A DNA stretch of 64,000 nt from Bacteroides sp. (GTDB taxonomy: Bacteria > Bacteroidota > Bacteroidia > Bacteroidales > Muribaculaceae), in the NCBI GenBank assembly GCA_014803765.1, contig JAAVBC010000017.1:112862-176861 (forward strand), read 5' to 3'. Positions 49,826 through 58,551 of this stretch are shown here, piece by piece. The position numbers and the translations under genes were made by a program. Each line of letters starts with the position of its first letter. The first letter of the stretch is position 1. The notes under the pieces are model-generated. The model saw only the letters and a list, made by a program, of their open reading frames with translations, was not told the DNA's origin and ran no database searches.

Positions 49826-50848
49826 TTATTTTATAAGAACCCATCGACCGGTTTTGTCTGATCCTTCCCTGTCGATGTAACCGAGTTTCTTAAGATCTCT
49901 GGTTGCTCGCTTGGCGGTCGATTCGGAGATGTTAAAGAGTTCCATAAGTTGTGAATGGGTAATTTTCGGATTTTTGTGAATGGCTATATAGATCCTTTTC
50001 AAACTTTCTTTCAATTCGTTTACAGTGTCATTTACAGTGCCGGGATGCAGATTTACAGTGTCATTTTCTTGATACTGTAAAGTTCGGCGATTGAGATCTT
50101 CAATGTGATGACGAAGCATAGCATCCTGAGCTATGGTTGAATCTTCATTCTCACGACTGTCAACCAGTGACTGGATATATTCCCCCTTGTCTTCTTTTCT
50201 TACAATGGAGGGAATGAGACTCAACTGCCTTTGAATCATATTCATCACTAATCGGGTAGTGCGTCCATTACCATCGACCCAAGGGTGAATAGTCACAAGT
50301 CGGAAGTGGGCCTCAAAACTCAGACGGTAGCAAGCTACTATATCGGTCTTGTCTATATTGGCAATTTCGTCGTTAAGCCATTGGCAAAAATCGTTTATGG
50401 CTTGGGGAACTTTATTATAGGCAAGATAGCTTCTACCTCCGATACCTGCACTGACATTGCACAGGCGGAACTCGCCCTTTGATGAATCGAATTGTCCGGC
50501 AATAGTGGAATATTCGCTTCCGGTCCTACGCATCACAAGTGCTGATAGCTGTTGCAATAACCGGGGTGTATAAGTTGGATTCTCGGAGGCTATTTTGAAA
50601 GCATTAAGATAAGCGTCTTTCAGATCAACATTCATCATCTGTTCTGTCAGTGAACGCCCTTTTGCAGCAATACCCTCATCAAATAGAAGTTGATTCTCAA
50701 TTTCAGTAACAGTGGAACCCTCAATAGCCGTAGAATGAGTCACAATAGAGTAGAGGTAGAACTTCTGATAGTCCACCTGATCCTCTACTCCCGAAGCCAA
50801 ATAAACCTTCAGAGCCTCCTCAATCTGTATATCAAGATTCGTGTTCAT
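49826..50848 (-). CDS. Fic family protein with C-terminal winged-helix HTH
   Basis: HPWVDGNGRTTR core; N-terminal SxxxEG inhibitory motif (STAIEG); LMELFNISESTAKRATRDLKKLGYIDREGSDKTGRWVLIK; likely start 50848. Confidence 0.95.
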   Translation of the reverse strand: MNTNLDIQIEEALKVYLASGVEDQVDYQKFYLYSIVTHSTAIEGSTVTEIENQLLFDEGIAAKGRSLTEQMMNVDLKDAYLNAFKIASENPTYTPRLLQQLSALVMRRTGSEYSTIAGQFDSSKGEFRLCNVSAGIGGRSYLAYNKVPQAINDFCQWLNDEIANIDKTDIVACYRLSFEAHFRLVTIHPWVDGNGRTTRLVMNMIQRQLSLIPSIVRKEDKGEYIQSLVDSRENEDSTIAQDAMLRHHIEDLNRRTLQYQENDTVNLHPGTVNDTVNELKESLKRIYIAIHKNPKITHSQLMELFNISESTAKRATRDLKKLGYIDREGSDKTGRWVLIK

Positions 50849-50868
50849 TACTTTTAATAATACTCTTC

Positions 50869-51036
50869 TTAAATACCTACAAGGAAATATCCACAACCAA
50901 TATGGACGAAATCGTAGGCAGAAGCAAAGATAGAGCGGTAAATCCTATCCTGATTCCACCCCTTCTTAAACTCAATCCTATTGGATTCAACTTTCCTCTG
51001 TCTCAGCAGATCCTCAACATTTATCGGTAGTGCCAT
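50869..51036 (-). pseudogene. Truncated AlbA_2/Schlafen-type ATP-binding regulator N-terminus (55 aa)
   Basis: MALPINVEDLLRQRKVESNRIEFKKGWNQDRIYRSIFASAYDFVHIGCGYFLVGI* resembles AlbA_2 N-termini. Confidence 0.6.
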
Positions 51037-51109
51037 AGTGACTATTTAATTCAGCCTTTGATAGTGTTTCTATTTGTTCCTCTATACTTTTAGGTAATTT
51101 CTTAGCCAT
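51014..51109 (-). other. 31-aa small ORF, possible remnant or leader peptide
   Basis: MAKKLPKSIEEQIETLSKAELNSHYGTTDKC*; starts 3 bp after the HTH gene stop and overlaps the next ORF. Confidence 0.4.
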
Positions 51110-51112
51110 AAT

Positions 51113-51367
51113 TCAGTTGTTCTTAATGCCATATATAATTACAGGTTCACTTGCCATTCCAAGACTTTCTGTAGGATTAAGCAGGCGCCGGATATCAATT
51201 TCTAATAGAGAAGCAATTGACTTTAATGTATATAAATCAGGCTGTGATGTATTGGTACACCACTTAGAAACGGTGGTTGGGTTAACATTTAACTGATCCG
51301 CCAACCATTTATTAGTTCGTTTCTTCTCGCATAAAACTATTTTTATGCGATTAATATCTTCATTCAT
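51113..51367 (-). CDS. XRE-family HTH regulator
   Basis: RTNKWLADQLNVNPTTVSKWCTNTSQPDLYTLKSIASLLEIDIRRLL. Confidence 0.92.
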   Translation of the reverse strand: MNEDINRIKIVLCEKKRTNKWLADQLNVNPTTVSKWCTNTSQPDLYTLKSIASLLEIDIRRLLNPTESLGMASEPVIIYGIKNN

Positions 51368-51390
51368 TTCTAAATTAATTGTTTTGAACG

Positions 51391-51421
51391 CAAATTTAGT
51401 GATTAATTCTGACTCTCACAA
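51391..51421 (-). promoter_or_regulatory. Bacteroidetes promoter for the HTH-Fic operon
   Basis: Minus strand TTG - 20 bp - TAAATTTG, 24 bp upstream of the HTH ATG. Confidence 0.65.
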
Positions 51422-51725
51422 TAGACTAAACAATAAATCAATAGCTCTGCACGTGACTAACAAGAGGCTTGTTGGGTGTAGAGCTAAATTTGGGATAGAA
51501 GTCGAAGGTGGGGGGATTGGATTTGTCGATTTTGCAGAGGCAGAGGGTGTATGGGCTCGTGTGTCCGCTTTCATTGTATTGTATTCCTGTGTGTTGGCGA
51601 TGGACGCACGAACCCGCGCATCACTACATTTGCGAAGTTTTTGAAGGAGTGGGAAGTTGCTATTGTATAGTCAGTAACTTCAGGTGTGGAATCTTCAGCC
51701 GCAGGTTCGGAATGGGATGAGCAGT

Positions 51726-51774
51726 AAAAAAGCAATGCATTGCTCCGATTGGTTCGGGGCAATGCATTGCTTTT
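51726..51774. repeat. Hairpin repeat copy C (49 bp), terminator of intact htpG
   Basis: Identical 49-bp core, 27 bp beyond the htpG stop. Confidence 0.9.
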
Positions 51775-51800
51775 TATCGGGGTTGAAATTATCCTGTCGG

Positions 51801-53834
51801 TTAGAGGAGGGTGATGGAGCGGGAGATGAAGTCAGAGAGTTCTTTGCCCTGAAGAAGACCTGCCTGGAGAAGTGCAAGGTCGATGATCTGACGAATCAGG
51901 GGTGTGCCGGCGGCGTAGCTGCCGATAAGTTCTTCCTGCTTCTTGCGTAGGTCAGCAACCTTCTTCTCGTTCTCTTCTGCGCTCTTCTTGGCTGCTTCAT
52001 CAGCATCCTTGTCACCGCGAACCTTCGCTACTTCTTCATTAAGTGCAGTAATTTCACTCAGGATCTTTGACACTTCTGAATCCAAAGATGAAGAGGCTGT
52101 TTCGAGAATCTTTTTCACTGCCGGCTGGTCAGTGTTGACGACAAGATTGTAGTTATCAGGCATCACTCCCATAAATCCCATGCCGGACTGCTGCTCTGCC
52201 ATCTTCTTCATTCGGCGCATAAATTCATTCTGCACAATGACCGCCGGAGCGCCATTCTCGCCAAGGCTCTCAAGAGCTACGATGAAATTGGCATCCTTCA
52301 CTTCCGGAAGCTGCGCAGAGAATGCACCCTGCAGAATGTCGGACTGAACCGCACTGAGATTAGTCTTACTTGCATCCTCCTTAACGATTAGACGCTCGGG
52401 AATATCGGAGTCAACACGCACGAAACGCAACTTCTCATTCTTGCTTTCCAAAAGCGACATGAAGTGCTCGTCGAGCTGACCATCCATCAGCAACACGTCA
52501 TAACCCTTATCTTCAGCTTGCTTAATGTAGGAGTACTGGGCTACGGGATCAGTAGTGTAAAGATAGATCACTGTAGAATCCTTATCTGTCTGAGAGGGAG
52601 CCACGAGTTTATTGTAATCCTCTAAAGAGAAATAATCACCCTTCACATCCTTCAGGAGATAGAACTTGCGGGCAGACTCACAGAACTTCTCATCTGTCAG
52701 CATACCATACTCGATGAATATGCGGATATCATCCCATTTCTTTTCAAATTCAGCGCGGTCGTTCTTAAAGAGTTTATCAAGTTTTTCGGCAACCTTCTTC
52801 GAAATATAGGAAGAAATCTGCTTAACCTGACGGTCGGACTGCAGATAACTGCGGGAGACATTCAGCGGGATGTCAGGAGAATCGATGACACCCTCCATGA
52901 TCGTCATAAACTCCGGCACTACGCCCTCAACCTGATCAGTGACATAGACCTGATTGCAATAGAGCTGAATGCGATTGCGCTGAAGGTCGATGTTGCTCTT
53001 GATTTTCGGGAAATAGAGGACACCGGTCAGAGTAAACGGATAGTCTACATTAAGATGAATCCAGAAGAGAGGATCCTCCTTACCGGGCATAAGTTCATGG
53101 TAGAATTTCAGGTAATCCTCATCCGTAAGTTCAGAGGGCTTGCGGGTCCAGAGGGGTTCGGTTGCGTTGACCACATTATCCTCGTCTGTATCGACATACT
53201 TTCCATCTTTCCATTCCTTCTTCTTTCCGCAAACGACGGGTACAGGGAGGAAGCGGCAATACTTTTTAAGCAGACCGAGGATGCGATCCTCATCGAGATA
53301 CTCCTTCGATTCATCATCGATATAGAGGATCACGTCTGTGCCGCGCTCAGCCTTCTCTATAGGTTTCATTTCGTATTCCGGCGAACCGTCGCAGGTCCAT
53401 TCTACAGCCTGAGCGCCCTCCTTATAAGAAAGAGAGCGAATCACGACTTTTTTCGAGACCATGAATGCTGAATAGAAACCGAGACCGAAGTGTCCGATGA
53501 TGCTATTGGCTGTGTCCTTATACTTCTCAAGGAACTCCTCAGCCCCGGAGAAAGCAATCTGATTGATATACTTATTAATGTCATCGGCATCCATGCCTAT
53601 GCCATGGTCGGAGATAGTAAGTGTGCGTGCCTCTTTATCGACTGATACTTTTACGTTAAGAGTGCCGAGTTCGCCTTTGAATTCTCCGAAAGAACTGAGA
53701 GTAGAGATCTTGCGGGTGGCATCAACAGCGTTACTTACCAATTCGCGCAAGAAAATTTCATTATCGCTATAAAGGAATTTTTTAATGACGGGGAAAATAT
53801 TTTCAGTAGTTACCCCAATTTTTCCTGAAGTCAT
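51801..53834 (-). CDS. htpG: Molecular chaperone HtpG (Hsp90)
   Basis: IFLRELVSNAVDATRKI, DHGIGMDADDINKYI, GHFGLGFYSAFMV. Confidence 0.97.
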   Translation of the reverse strand: MTSGKIGVTTENIFPVIKKFLYSDNEIFLRELVSNAVDATRKISTLSSFGEFKGELGTLNVKVSVDKEARTLTISDHGIGMDADDINKYINQIAFSGAEEFLEKYKDTANSIIGHFGLGFYSAFMVSKKVVIRSLSYKEGAQAVEWTCDGSPEYEMKPIEKAERGTDVILYIDDESKEYLDEDRILGLLKKYCRFLPVPVVCGKKKEWKDGKYVDTDEDNVVNATEPLWTRKPSELTDEDYLKFYHELMPGKEDPLFWIHLNVDYPFTLTGVLYFPKIKSNIDLQRNRIQLYCNQVYVTDQVEGVVPEFMTIMEGVIDSPDIPLNVSRSYLQSDRQVKQISSYISKKVAEKLDKLFKNDRAEFEKKWDDIRIFIEYGMLTDEKFCESARKFYLLKDVKGDYFSLEDYNKLVAPSQTDKDSTVIYLYTTDPVAQYSYIKQAEDKGYDVLLMDGQLDEHFMSLLESKNEKLRFVRVDSDIPERLIVKEDASKTNLSAVQSDILQGAFSAQLPEVKDANFIVALESLGENGAPAVIVQNEFMRRMKKMAEQQSGMGFMGVMPDNYNLVVNTDQPAVKKILETASSSLDSEVSKILSEITALNEEVAKVRGDKDADEAAKKSAEENEKKVADLRKKQEELIGSYAAGTPLIRQIIDLALLQAGLLQGKELSDFISRSITLL

Positions 53835-54090
53835 AATTTGAAAATGTTTTATAATTTGTTTGTCGGTTATATCATTGTTAGAGCTCTTCCGACCCCACTC
53901 CGCAGGGTTGGCGGGGAGAGTGGAGCAAGCTGAAGCTTGCTACCGGTGGGAATGGCAGGAGGGGAGTTTGGGATGCTCCTTTCTATATTTTTAGAACAAA
54001 TAGCGTGCCAAAAGGGTTGATGGAGGAACTTAATGAGAATACGGGGTTATTCTCCGGGCAAGCATACGAGGGGATGTAAAGGGTAGGGGG

Positions 54091-55371
54091 TTATTCTCCG
54101 GCGAGGAGGCGTGCGGGAACTTTCTTCTGACTGAGGCGGGAGGGGAGCCAGAGGACGCAGAGGATAATGCCGATAACGGATGCGTTCAGGATCAGGATGG
54201 CAGGTGCTGAAAGTTTTACGGGGACGAAATCGATATAATAGGATTCTGCATCAAGGTGCATGAAATGAAAGCGTTGCTGAAGATATAAGATACCAATCCC
54301 TATGATATCGCCGATTGCCAGCCCAATTAGAGCTATTCTGACGGATAACAGAAGGAATATTCTCCCTATCAAAGCGCGTGACGCTCCCAGAGCCTGCATA
54401 AGAGCGATGAAGCGGACTTTATCCATCATCAGAATAAGCATTCCGGAGCATAGGGTTACACATGCCACAATCGTCATCAGTACCAGAACCACCACGACAT
54501 TCATGTCAAGCATTGAGAGCCATTGGAAATATGCCGCTCCTGTCTGTGTGACACTCTCAGCACGGTAAAGTCGGTAGATCATCCCCTGCTGATAGGCGCT
54601 TATAAGATTATCGGTGAGCAAATCGGCTGTCTGATCAACACGAGAGAGGTCGGCGACAGATACGGCGAGAGATGTGCCCTGTCCCGGAGTCAACGCTGCG
54701 AGATTCTGGATAAGGCGCAGACTGCCATATATGAAAGAGTCATCATACGCCTCGAAATGAGAGTCAAACACACCTGCGATCTTCAACTTGCGGACACGCA
54801 GTTTATCGGTTATGAAATACGTGTCAACGCTATCGCCCGCACTTAGAGAGAGTGCGTCGGCAACCTTACTGCTTATCACAATCAGATTATCCGATTCAGA
54901 AGAAGAATAATCAGGAAGCGAACCTTTCAGCAGACTTGAACTGATAAAATCCTTTAGCGATTCACCCTCCAGAGATTTCAGATACACACCCTTGAAATCA
55001 CCGGCAGGTTTCAGTATGGCAGGTATAGATGCCTGAACTGCGACATCCGTGACACCCGGAGAAGAGAGAATGATTTTATTCAGAGTCGGAGTCAGAGTGA
55101 GGATAGTGCTACGGTCTGATTCGGAATAGTCATCATCAGAAATAGATTCCGGATCGGGAGCGGACTGATGGAGTGTCAGAAGAATATGGGAGTTGAATCC
55201 GGAGACCTTGCGCGTGATTTCATCCTTGAAACCCATGACGATAGCGATTGCACCCATCATGACAATGACGGAGAGAGCCACGGCAGTGACTGCCACCCGT
55301 ACAGCCGGAGAAGAGCGATGTCCCTGAGAAGAGAGGGATAGGCGACGCGCCAGGAAAAAAGAAACACCCAT
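54091..55371 (-). CDS. FtsX-like ABC transporter permease (LolC/E type)
   Basis: ARRLSLSSQGHRSSPAVRVAVTAVALSVIVMMGAIAIVMGFKDEI; C-terminal TM segments. Confidence 0.9.
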   Translation of the reverse strand: MGVSFFLARRLSLSSQGHRSSPAVRVAVTAVALSVIVMMGAIAIVMGFKDEITRKVSGFNSHILLTLHQSAPDPESISDDDYSESDRSTILTLTPTLNKIILSSPGVTDVAVQASIPAILKPAGDFKGVYLKSLEGESLKDFISSSLLKGSLPDYSSSESDNLIVISSKVADALSLSAGDSVDTYFITDKLRVRKLKIAGVFDSHFEAYDDSFIYGSLRLIQNLAALTPGQGTSLAVSVADLSRVDQTADLLTDNLISAYQQGMIYRLYRAESVTQTGAAYFQWLSMLDMNVVVVLVLMTIVACVTLCSGMLILMMDKVRFIALMQALGASRALIGRIFLLLSVRIALIGLAIGDIIGIGILYLQQRFHFMHLDAESYYIDFVPVKLSAPAILILNASVIGIILCVLWLPSRLSQKKVPARLLAGE

Positions 55372-55424
55372 TTTCTTATTAGACTTACTTATTTGAAAAA
55401 ACTTTTTACAAAATTACGAAAAAA

Positions 55425-55456
55425 TTTGTGAAATACTCTTTCAATCATTATCTTTG
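55425..55456 (+). promoter_or_regulatory. Bacteroidetes promoter for the gcv operon
   Basis: TTTG - 20 bp - TATCTTTG. Confidence 0.65.
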
Positions 55457-55548
55457 GAAATTGAATAGGGAAAACATCACAATCATCATGAAGGAGTGAT
55501 GTGGAAAACTCTACTTCATACCTTAAATCTGAAACTAAAACATTTGAA

Positions 55549-56643
55549 ATGGAAGAAAAACTTGTCAAGACCTGTCTGCATGATCGCCATGTAAAACTCG
55601 GAGCGCTCATGTCGCCCTTCGGCGGATTCGATATGCCGATACAATATGCAGGTATAACCGAAGAGCATAATGCAGTGCGTCAGCATGTCGGAGTGTTCGA
55701 TGTCAGCCACATGGGGGAGGTCAGAGTGAAAGGCGAGGATGCATATAAATTCGTCAGCCATATTTTTGTCAATGATGTCACCGGCGCACCAGACGGTCAG
55801 ATCTTTTACGGCATGATGTGTTATGAAAATGGAGGCACAGTCGATGATCTCTTGGTGTATAAAGTAAACGACGAAGAATATTTCCTTGTCATCAATGCCG
55901 CCAACATCGATAAAGATGTAGAATGGATTAAGAGCAATGCAGCCGGCTTCAATGTGGAAATCACAGATGAGTCACCGAAATACGGAGAAGTGGCGGTTCA
56001 GGGTCCCGAAGCTGAAGCTACTGTAGAGAAAGTGCTTGGAATCCCCTGCGCGGACATACCTTTCTATAATTTCAAGACACTGGAAAAAGATGGAGAGGAA
56101 ATCATCATCAGTCGCACTGGATATACAGGTGAAGACGGTTTTGAGATCTATGGTTCGCATGATTTCATCCGCAAGGTATGGGATAAACTCATGGAAGCCG
56201 GGGTTCAGCCCTGCGGACTCGGATGTCGCGATACATTGCGATTTGAAGTCGGTCTGCCCCTCTACGGGGATGAACTTGCTGCCGACATAACTCCGATTGA
56301 AGCAAGTCTGAGTATGTTTGTTAAGCTTGACAAGCCGGAATTTATCGGCAAGGAAGCGCTCGCAAAGCAGAAAGCGGAGGGAGTGACCCGCAGAATTGTC
56401 GGCGTAGAACTTGAAGGCTCCGCAGTGCCCCGACATGGCTATCCGGTACTTGTAAACGGCGAGAAGGTAGGAGAGGTGACAACAGGTTATAAATCCATAT
56501 CTACAGGAAAGAGTGTAGCGATGGCTATGATCAATAAGCCCTACGACAAGCTTGGCACAGAAGTGGAAATTCAGATCCGCAAAAAGACCTTCCCCGGCAA
56601 AGTCGTGAAGAAACGTTTCTACGACAAAAACTACAAAAAATAA
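55549..56643 (+). CDS. gcvT: Glycine cleavage system T protein
   Basis: HVKLGALMSPFGGFDMPIQYAGITEEHNAVRQHVGVFDVSHMGEV; ORF track start is GTG at 55501. Confidence 0.96.
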   Translation: MEEKLVKTCLHDRHVKLGALMSPFGGFDMPIQYAGITEEHNAVRQHVGVFDVSHMGEVRVKGEDAYKFVSHIFVNDVTGAPDGQIFYGMMCYENGGTVDDLLVYKVNDEEYFLVINAANIDKDVEWIKSNAAGFNVEITDESPKYGEVAVQGPEAEATVEKVLGIPCADIPFYNFKTLEKDGEEIIISRTGYTGEDGFEIYGSHDFIRKVWDKLMEAGVQPCGLGCRDTLRFEVGLPLYGDELAADITPIEASLSMFVKLDKPEFIGKEALAKQKAEGVTRRIVGVELEGSAVPRHGYPVLVNGEKVGEVTTGYKSISTGKSVAMAMINKPYDKLGTEVEIQIRKKTFPGKVVKKRFYDKNYKK

Positions 56644-56676
56644 GCAAATAATAATTACACAATAGAATCTTAAAAA

Positions 56677-57057
56677 ATGAGCAAGATTTTAGACAATCTC
56701 CGCTATGCGGATTCCCACGAATGGGTGAAATTGGAAGGCGATATCGCCACAGTCGGTATTACTGATTACGCACAGCATGCCCTCGGCAGCATCGTGTATG
56801 TCGACATGCCCGAAGAAGGGGATGAAGTGACAGCCGGAGAAGAATTCGGAGCAGTAGAATCCGTTAAGGCTGCCAGCGATCTTATCTCGCCCGTCAGCGG
56901 TGAGGTCGTGGAGATCAACACATCGCTCGAAGACAGTCCCGAACTCGTGAATGAGGATGCATTCGAAAACTGGATCATGAAAGTAAAGGTTTCAGATCCG
57001 AGTGAAATCGAAAATCTCCTTGATGCAGAGGCTTACGCAAAGATCTGCGAAGAATAA
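56677..57057 (+). CDS. gcvH: Glycine cleavage system H protein
   Basis: YADSHEWVKLEGDIATVGITDYAQHALGSIVYVDMPE...ESVKAASDL. Confidence 0.98.
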   Translation: MSKILDNLRYADSHEWVKLEGDIATVGITDYAQHALGSIVYVDMPEEGDEVTAGEEFGAVESVKAASDLISPVSGEVVEINTSLEDSPELVNEDAFENWIMKVKVSDPSEIENLLDAEAYAKICEE

Positions 57058-57093
57058 TTTAAGGGAAAGTCAAGTCGACAAAGGAAAAATGCA

Positions 57094-57146
57094 CAACGCC
57101 AATGTTCCTCCCGGTCATTCAGTCTCCGGAGGGTTCATTGGCGTTG
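57094..57146. promoter_or_regulatory. Intra-operonic inverted repeat between gcvH and gcvPA
   Basis: CAACGCCAATG-ttCCTCC...GGAGGgtt-CATTGGCGTTG nested inverted repeat. Confidence 0.6.
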
Positions 57147-57228
57147 ACTGCAATAGCCCAAGACCGAAAAAAATAGGGAGAAAGAAGCCCATAAGGGTAT
57201 TCATTCTCCATTAATAAGATTCTAATAT

Positions 57229-58551
57229 ATGAGCAATAAATTCATTCCTCACACAGAAGAGGATATTCGCCTGATGCTTGATAAAATCGGCGTCAGCAAT
57301 ATAGATGAACTATATAGTGATGTTCCGCAGGAGGTCATTTTCAAAGAAGAATATGATATACCCTCCGCGATGTCAGAAATCGAATTGCGCAAGCATTTTG
57401 AGGAACTCGGAGAGAAGAATAAAAAACTGACAGTCTTTGCAGGGGGAGGAGCCTATGATCATTATTCGCCCTCAGTGATCAATCATTTACTTGCACGCAG
57501 CGAGTTCTATACAGCCTACACACCCTACCAACCTGAAATATCGCAGGGAACGCTTCAATATATTTTCGAATATCAGAGCATCATCAGCGAGCTGACCGGC
57601 ATGGAAGCTACGAACGCCTCAATGTATGACGGCGCTACGGCTACTGCTGAAGCCATGTTCATGATGGTCGCATCCGCCAAGAAGAAAAACCGCGTGCTGA
57701 TCTCTTCCACAGTAGCCGACCGGGTAATAGAAGTAGTGAAGACCTACGCGAAATTCCATGGAGTGGATCTGACTATAATTCCCGAAGCCGAGGGGGTGAC
57801 CGACCTTGACGCAATGAATGCAGAATTAGCGAAAGGGGATGTAGCCGGAGTTATTCTTCCGACTCCTAATAAATATGGTATTTTGGAAGATCTGTCGGGG
57901 GTAGCCGACGCGATTCATGCAGCCAAAGCGTATCTTGCCATTAATGCTGATCCTTCAGCTTTGGCAGTTATCAAAACTCCGGCTGAATGGGGTGCTGACG
58001 TAGCCTGTGGCGATGGTCAGACTCTCGGAATGCCGTTAAATTTCGGTGGACCCTACCTCGGTTATATTTCCTGTGCGAAGGGGATGTTGAGAAAGATGCC
58101 GGGTCGCGTGGTCGGTGCAACGAAAGATGCTGATGGCAAGCGAGCTTTCGTGTTGACTCTTCAGGCACGTGAACAGCATATACGCAGAGAAAAAGCAACT
58201 TCCAATATCTGTTCGAATCAATCCCTCATGACGCTATACGCTACAATCTATGTTGCGCTCATGGGCAAACAGGGAATGAAAGAACTGAATCGTCTTGCCT
58301 GCGACGGCGCTCATTATCTCTACAATAAACTTATCGAGAGCGGACATTTTACTCCCGCATATCCCGGCAAGCCCTTCCTTAAAGAATTCGTGGTGAAGAC
58401 AGACCTTGATATAAAGGCTCTCAATGCCCGACTCCTTGAACATGGAATCATGGGTGGCATAGATATGGGCGACGGCAGATTGGCATTTGCCGTGACAGAG
58501 AAGCGCACGAAAGAAGAAATCGACAACCTGATAACTCTCATGCTTGCGTGA
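57229..58551 (+). CDS. gcvPA: Glycine dehydrogenase (decarboxylating) subunit 1
   Basis: FAGGGAYDHYSPSVINHLLARSEFYTAYTPYQPEISQGTLQ. Confidence 0.97.
   Translation: MSNKFIPHTEEDIRLMLDKIGVSNIDELYSDVPQEVIFKEEYDIPSAMSEIELRKHFEELGEKNKKLTVFAGGGAYDHYSPSVINHLLARSEFYTAYTPYQPEISQGTLQYIFEYQSIISELTGMEATNASMYDGATATAEAMFMMVASAKKKNRVLISSTVADRVIEVVKTYAKFHGVDLTIIPEAEGVTDLDAMNAELAKGDVAGVILPTPNKYGILEDLSGVADAIHAAKAYLAINADPSALAVIKTPAEWGADVACGDGQTLGMPLNFGGPYLGYISCAKGMLRKMPGRVVGATKDADGKRAFVLTLQAREQHIRREKATSNICSNQSLMTLYATIYVALMGKQGMKELNRLACDGAHYLYNKLIESGHFTPAYPGKPFLKEFVVKTDLDIKALNARLLEHGIMGGIDMGDGRLAFAVTEKRTKEEIDNLITLMLA

Noticed and set aside
49990-50080. TTTACAGTGTCATT direct repeats inside the Fic gene
   Set aside because: Explained by a coding linker (TVNDTVNLHPGTVNDTVN) between the Fic and winged-helix domains.
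51571-51762. 63-aa minus-strand ORF overlapping hairpin C
   Set aside because: Runs through the palindromic repeat and has no recognisable domain; likely spurious or a decayed fragment.
45580-51774. Hairpin repeats A/B/C as integron attC sites or CRISPR repeats
   Set aside because: Copies are 1-5 kb apart, lack an attC core motif, and no integron integrase or cas gene is present; kept only as a cassette-like hypothesis.
45580-51774. Complete prophage
   Set aside because: Only a KilA-N protein hints at phage; no capsid, terminase, portal, lysis or integrase genes.
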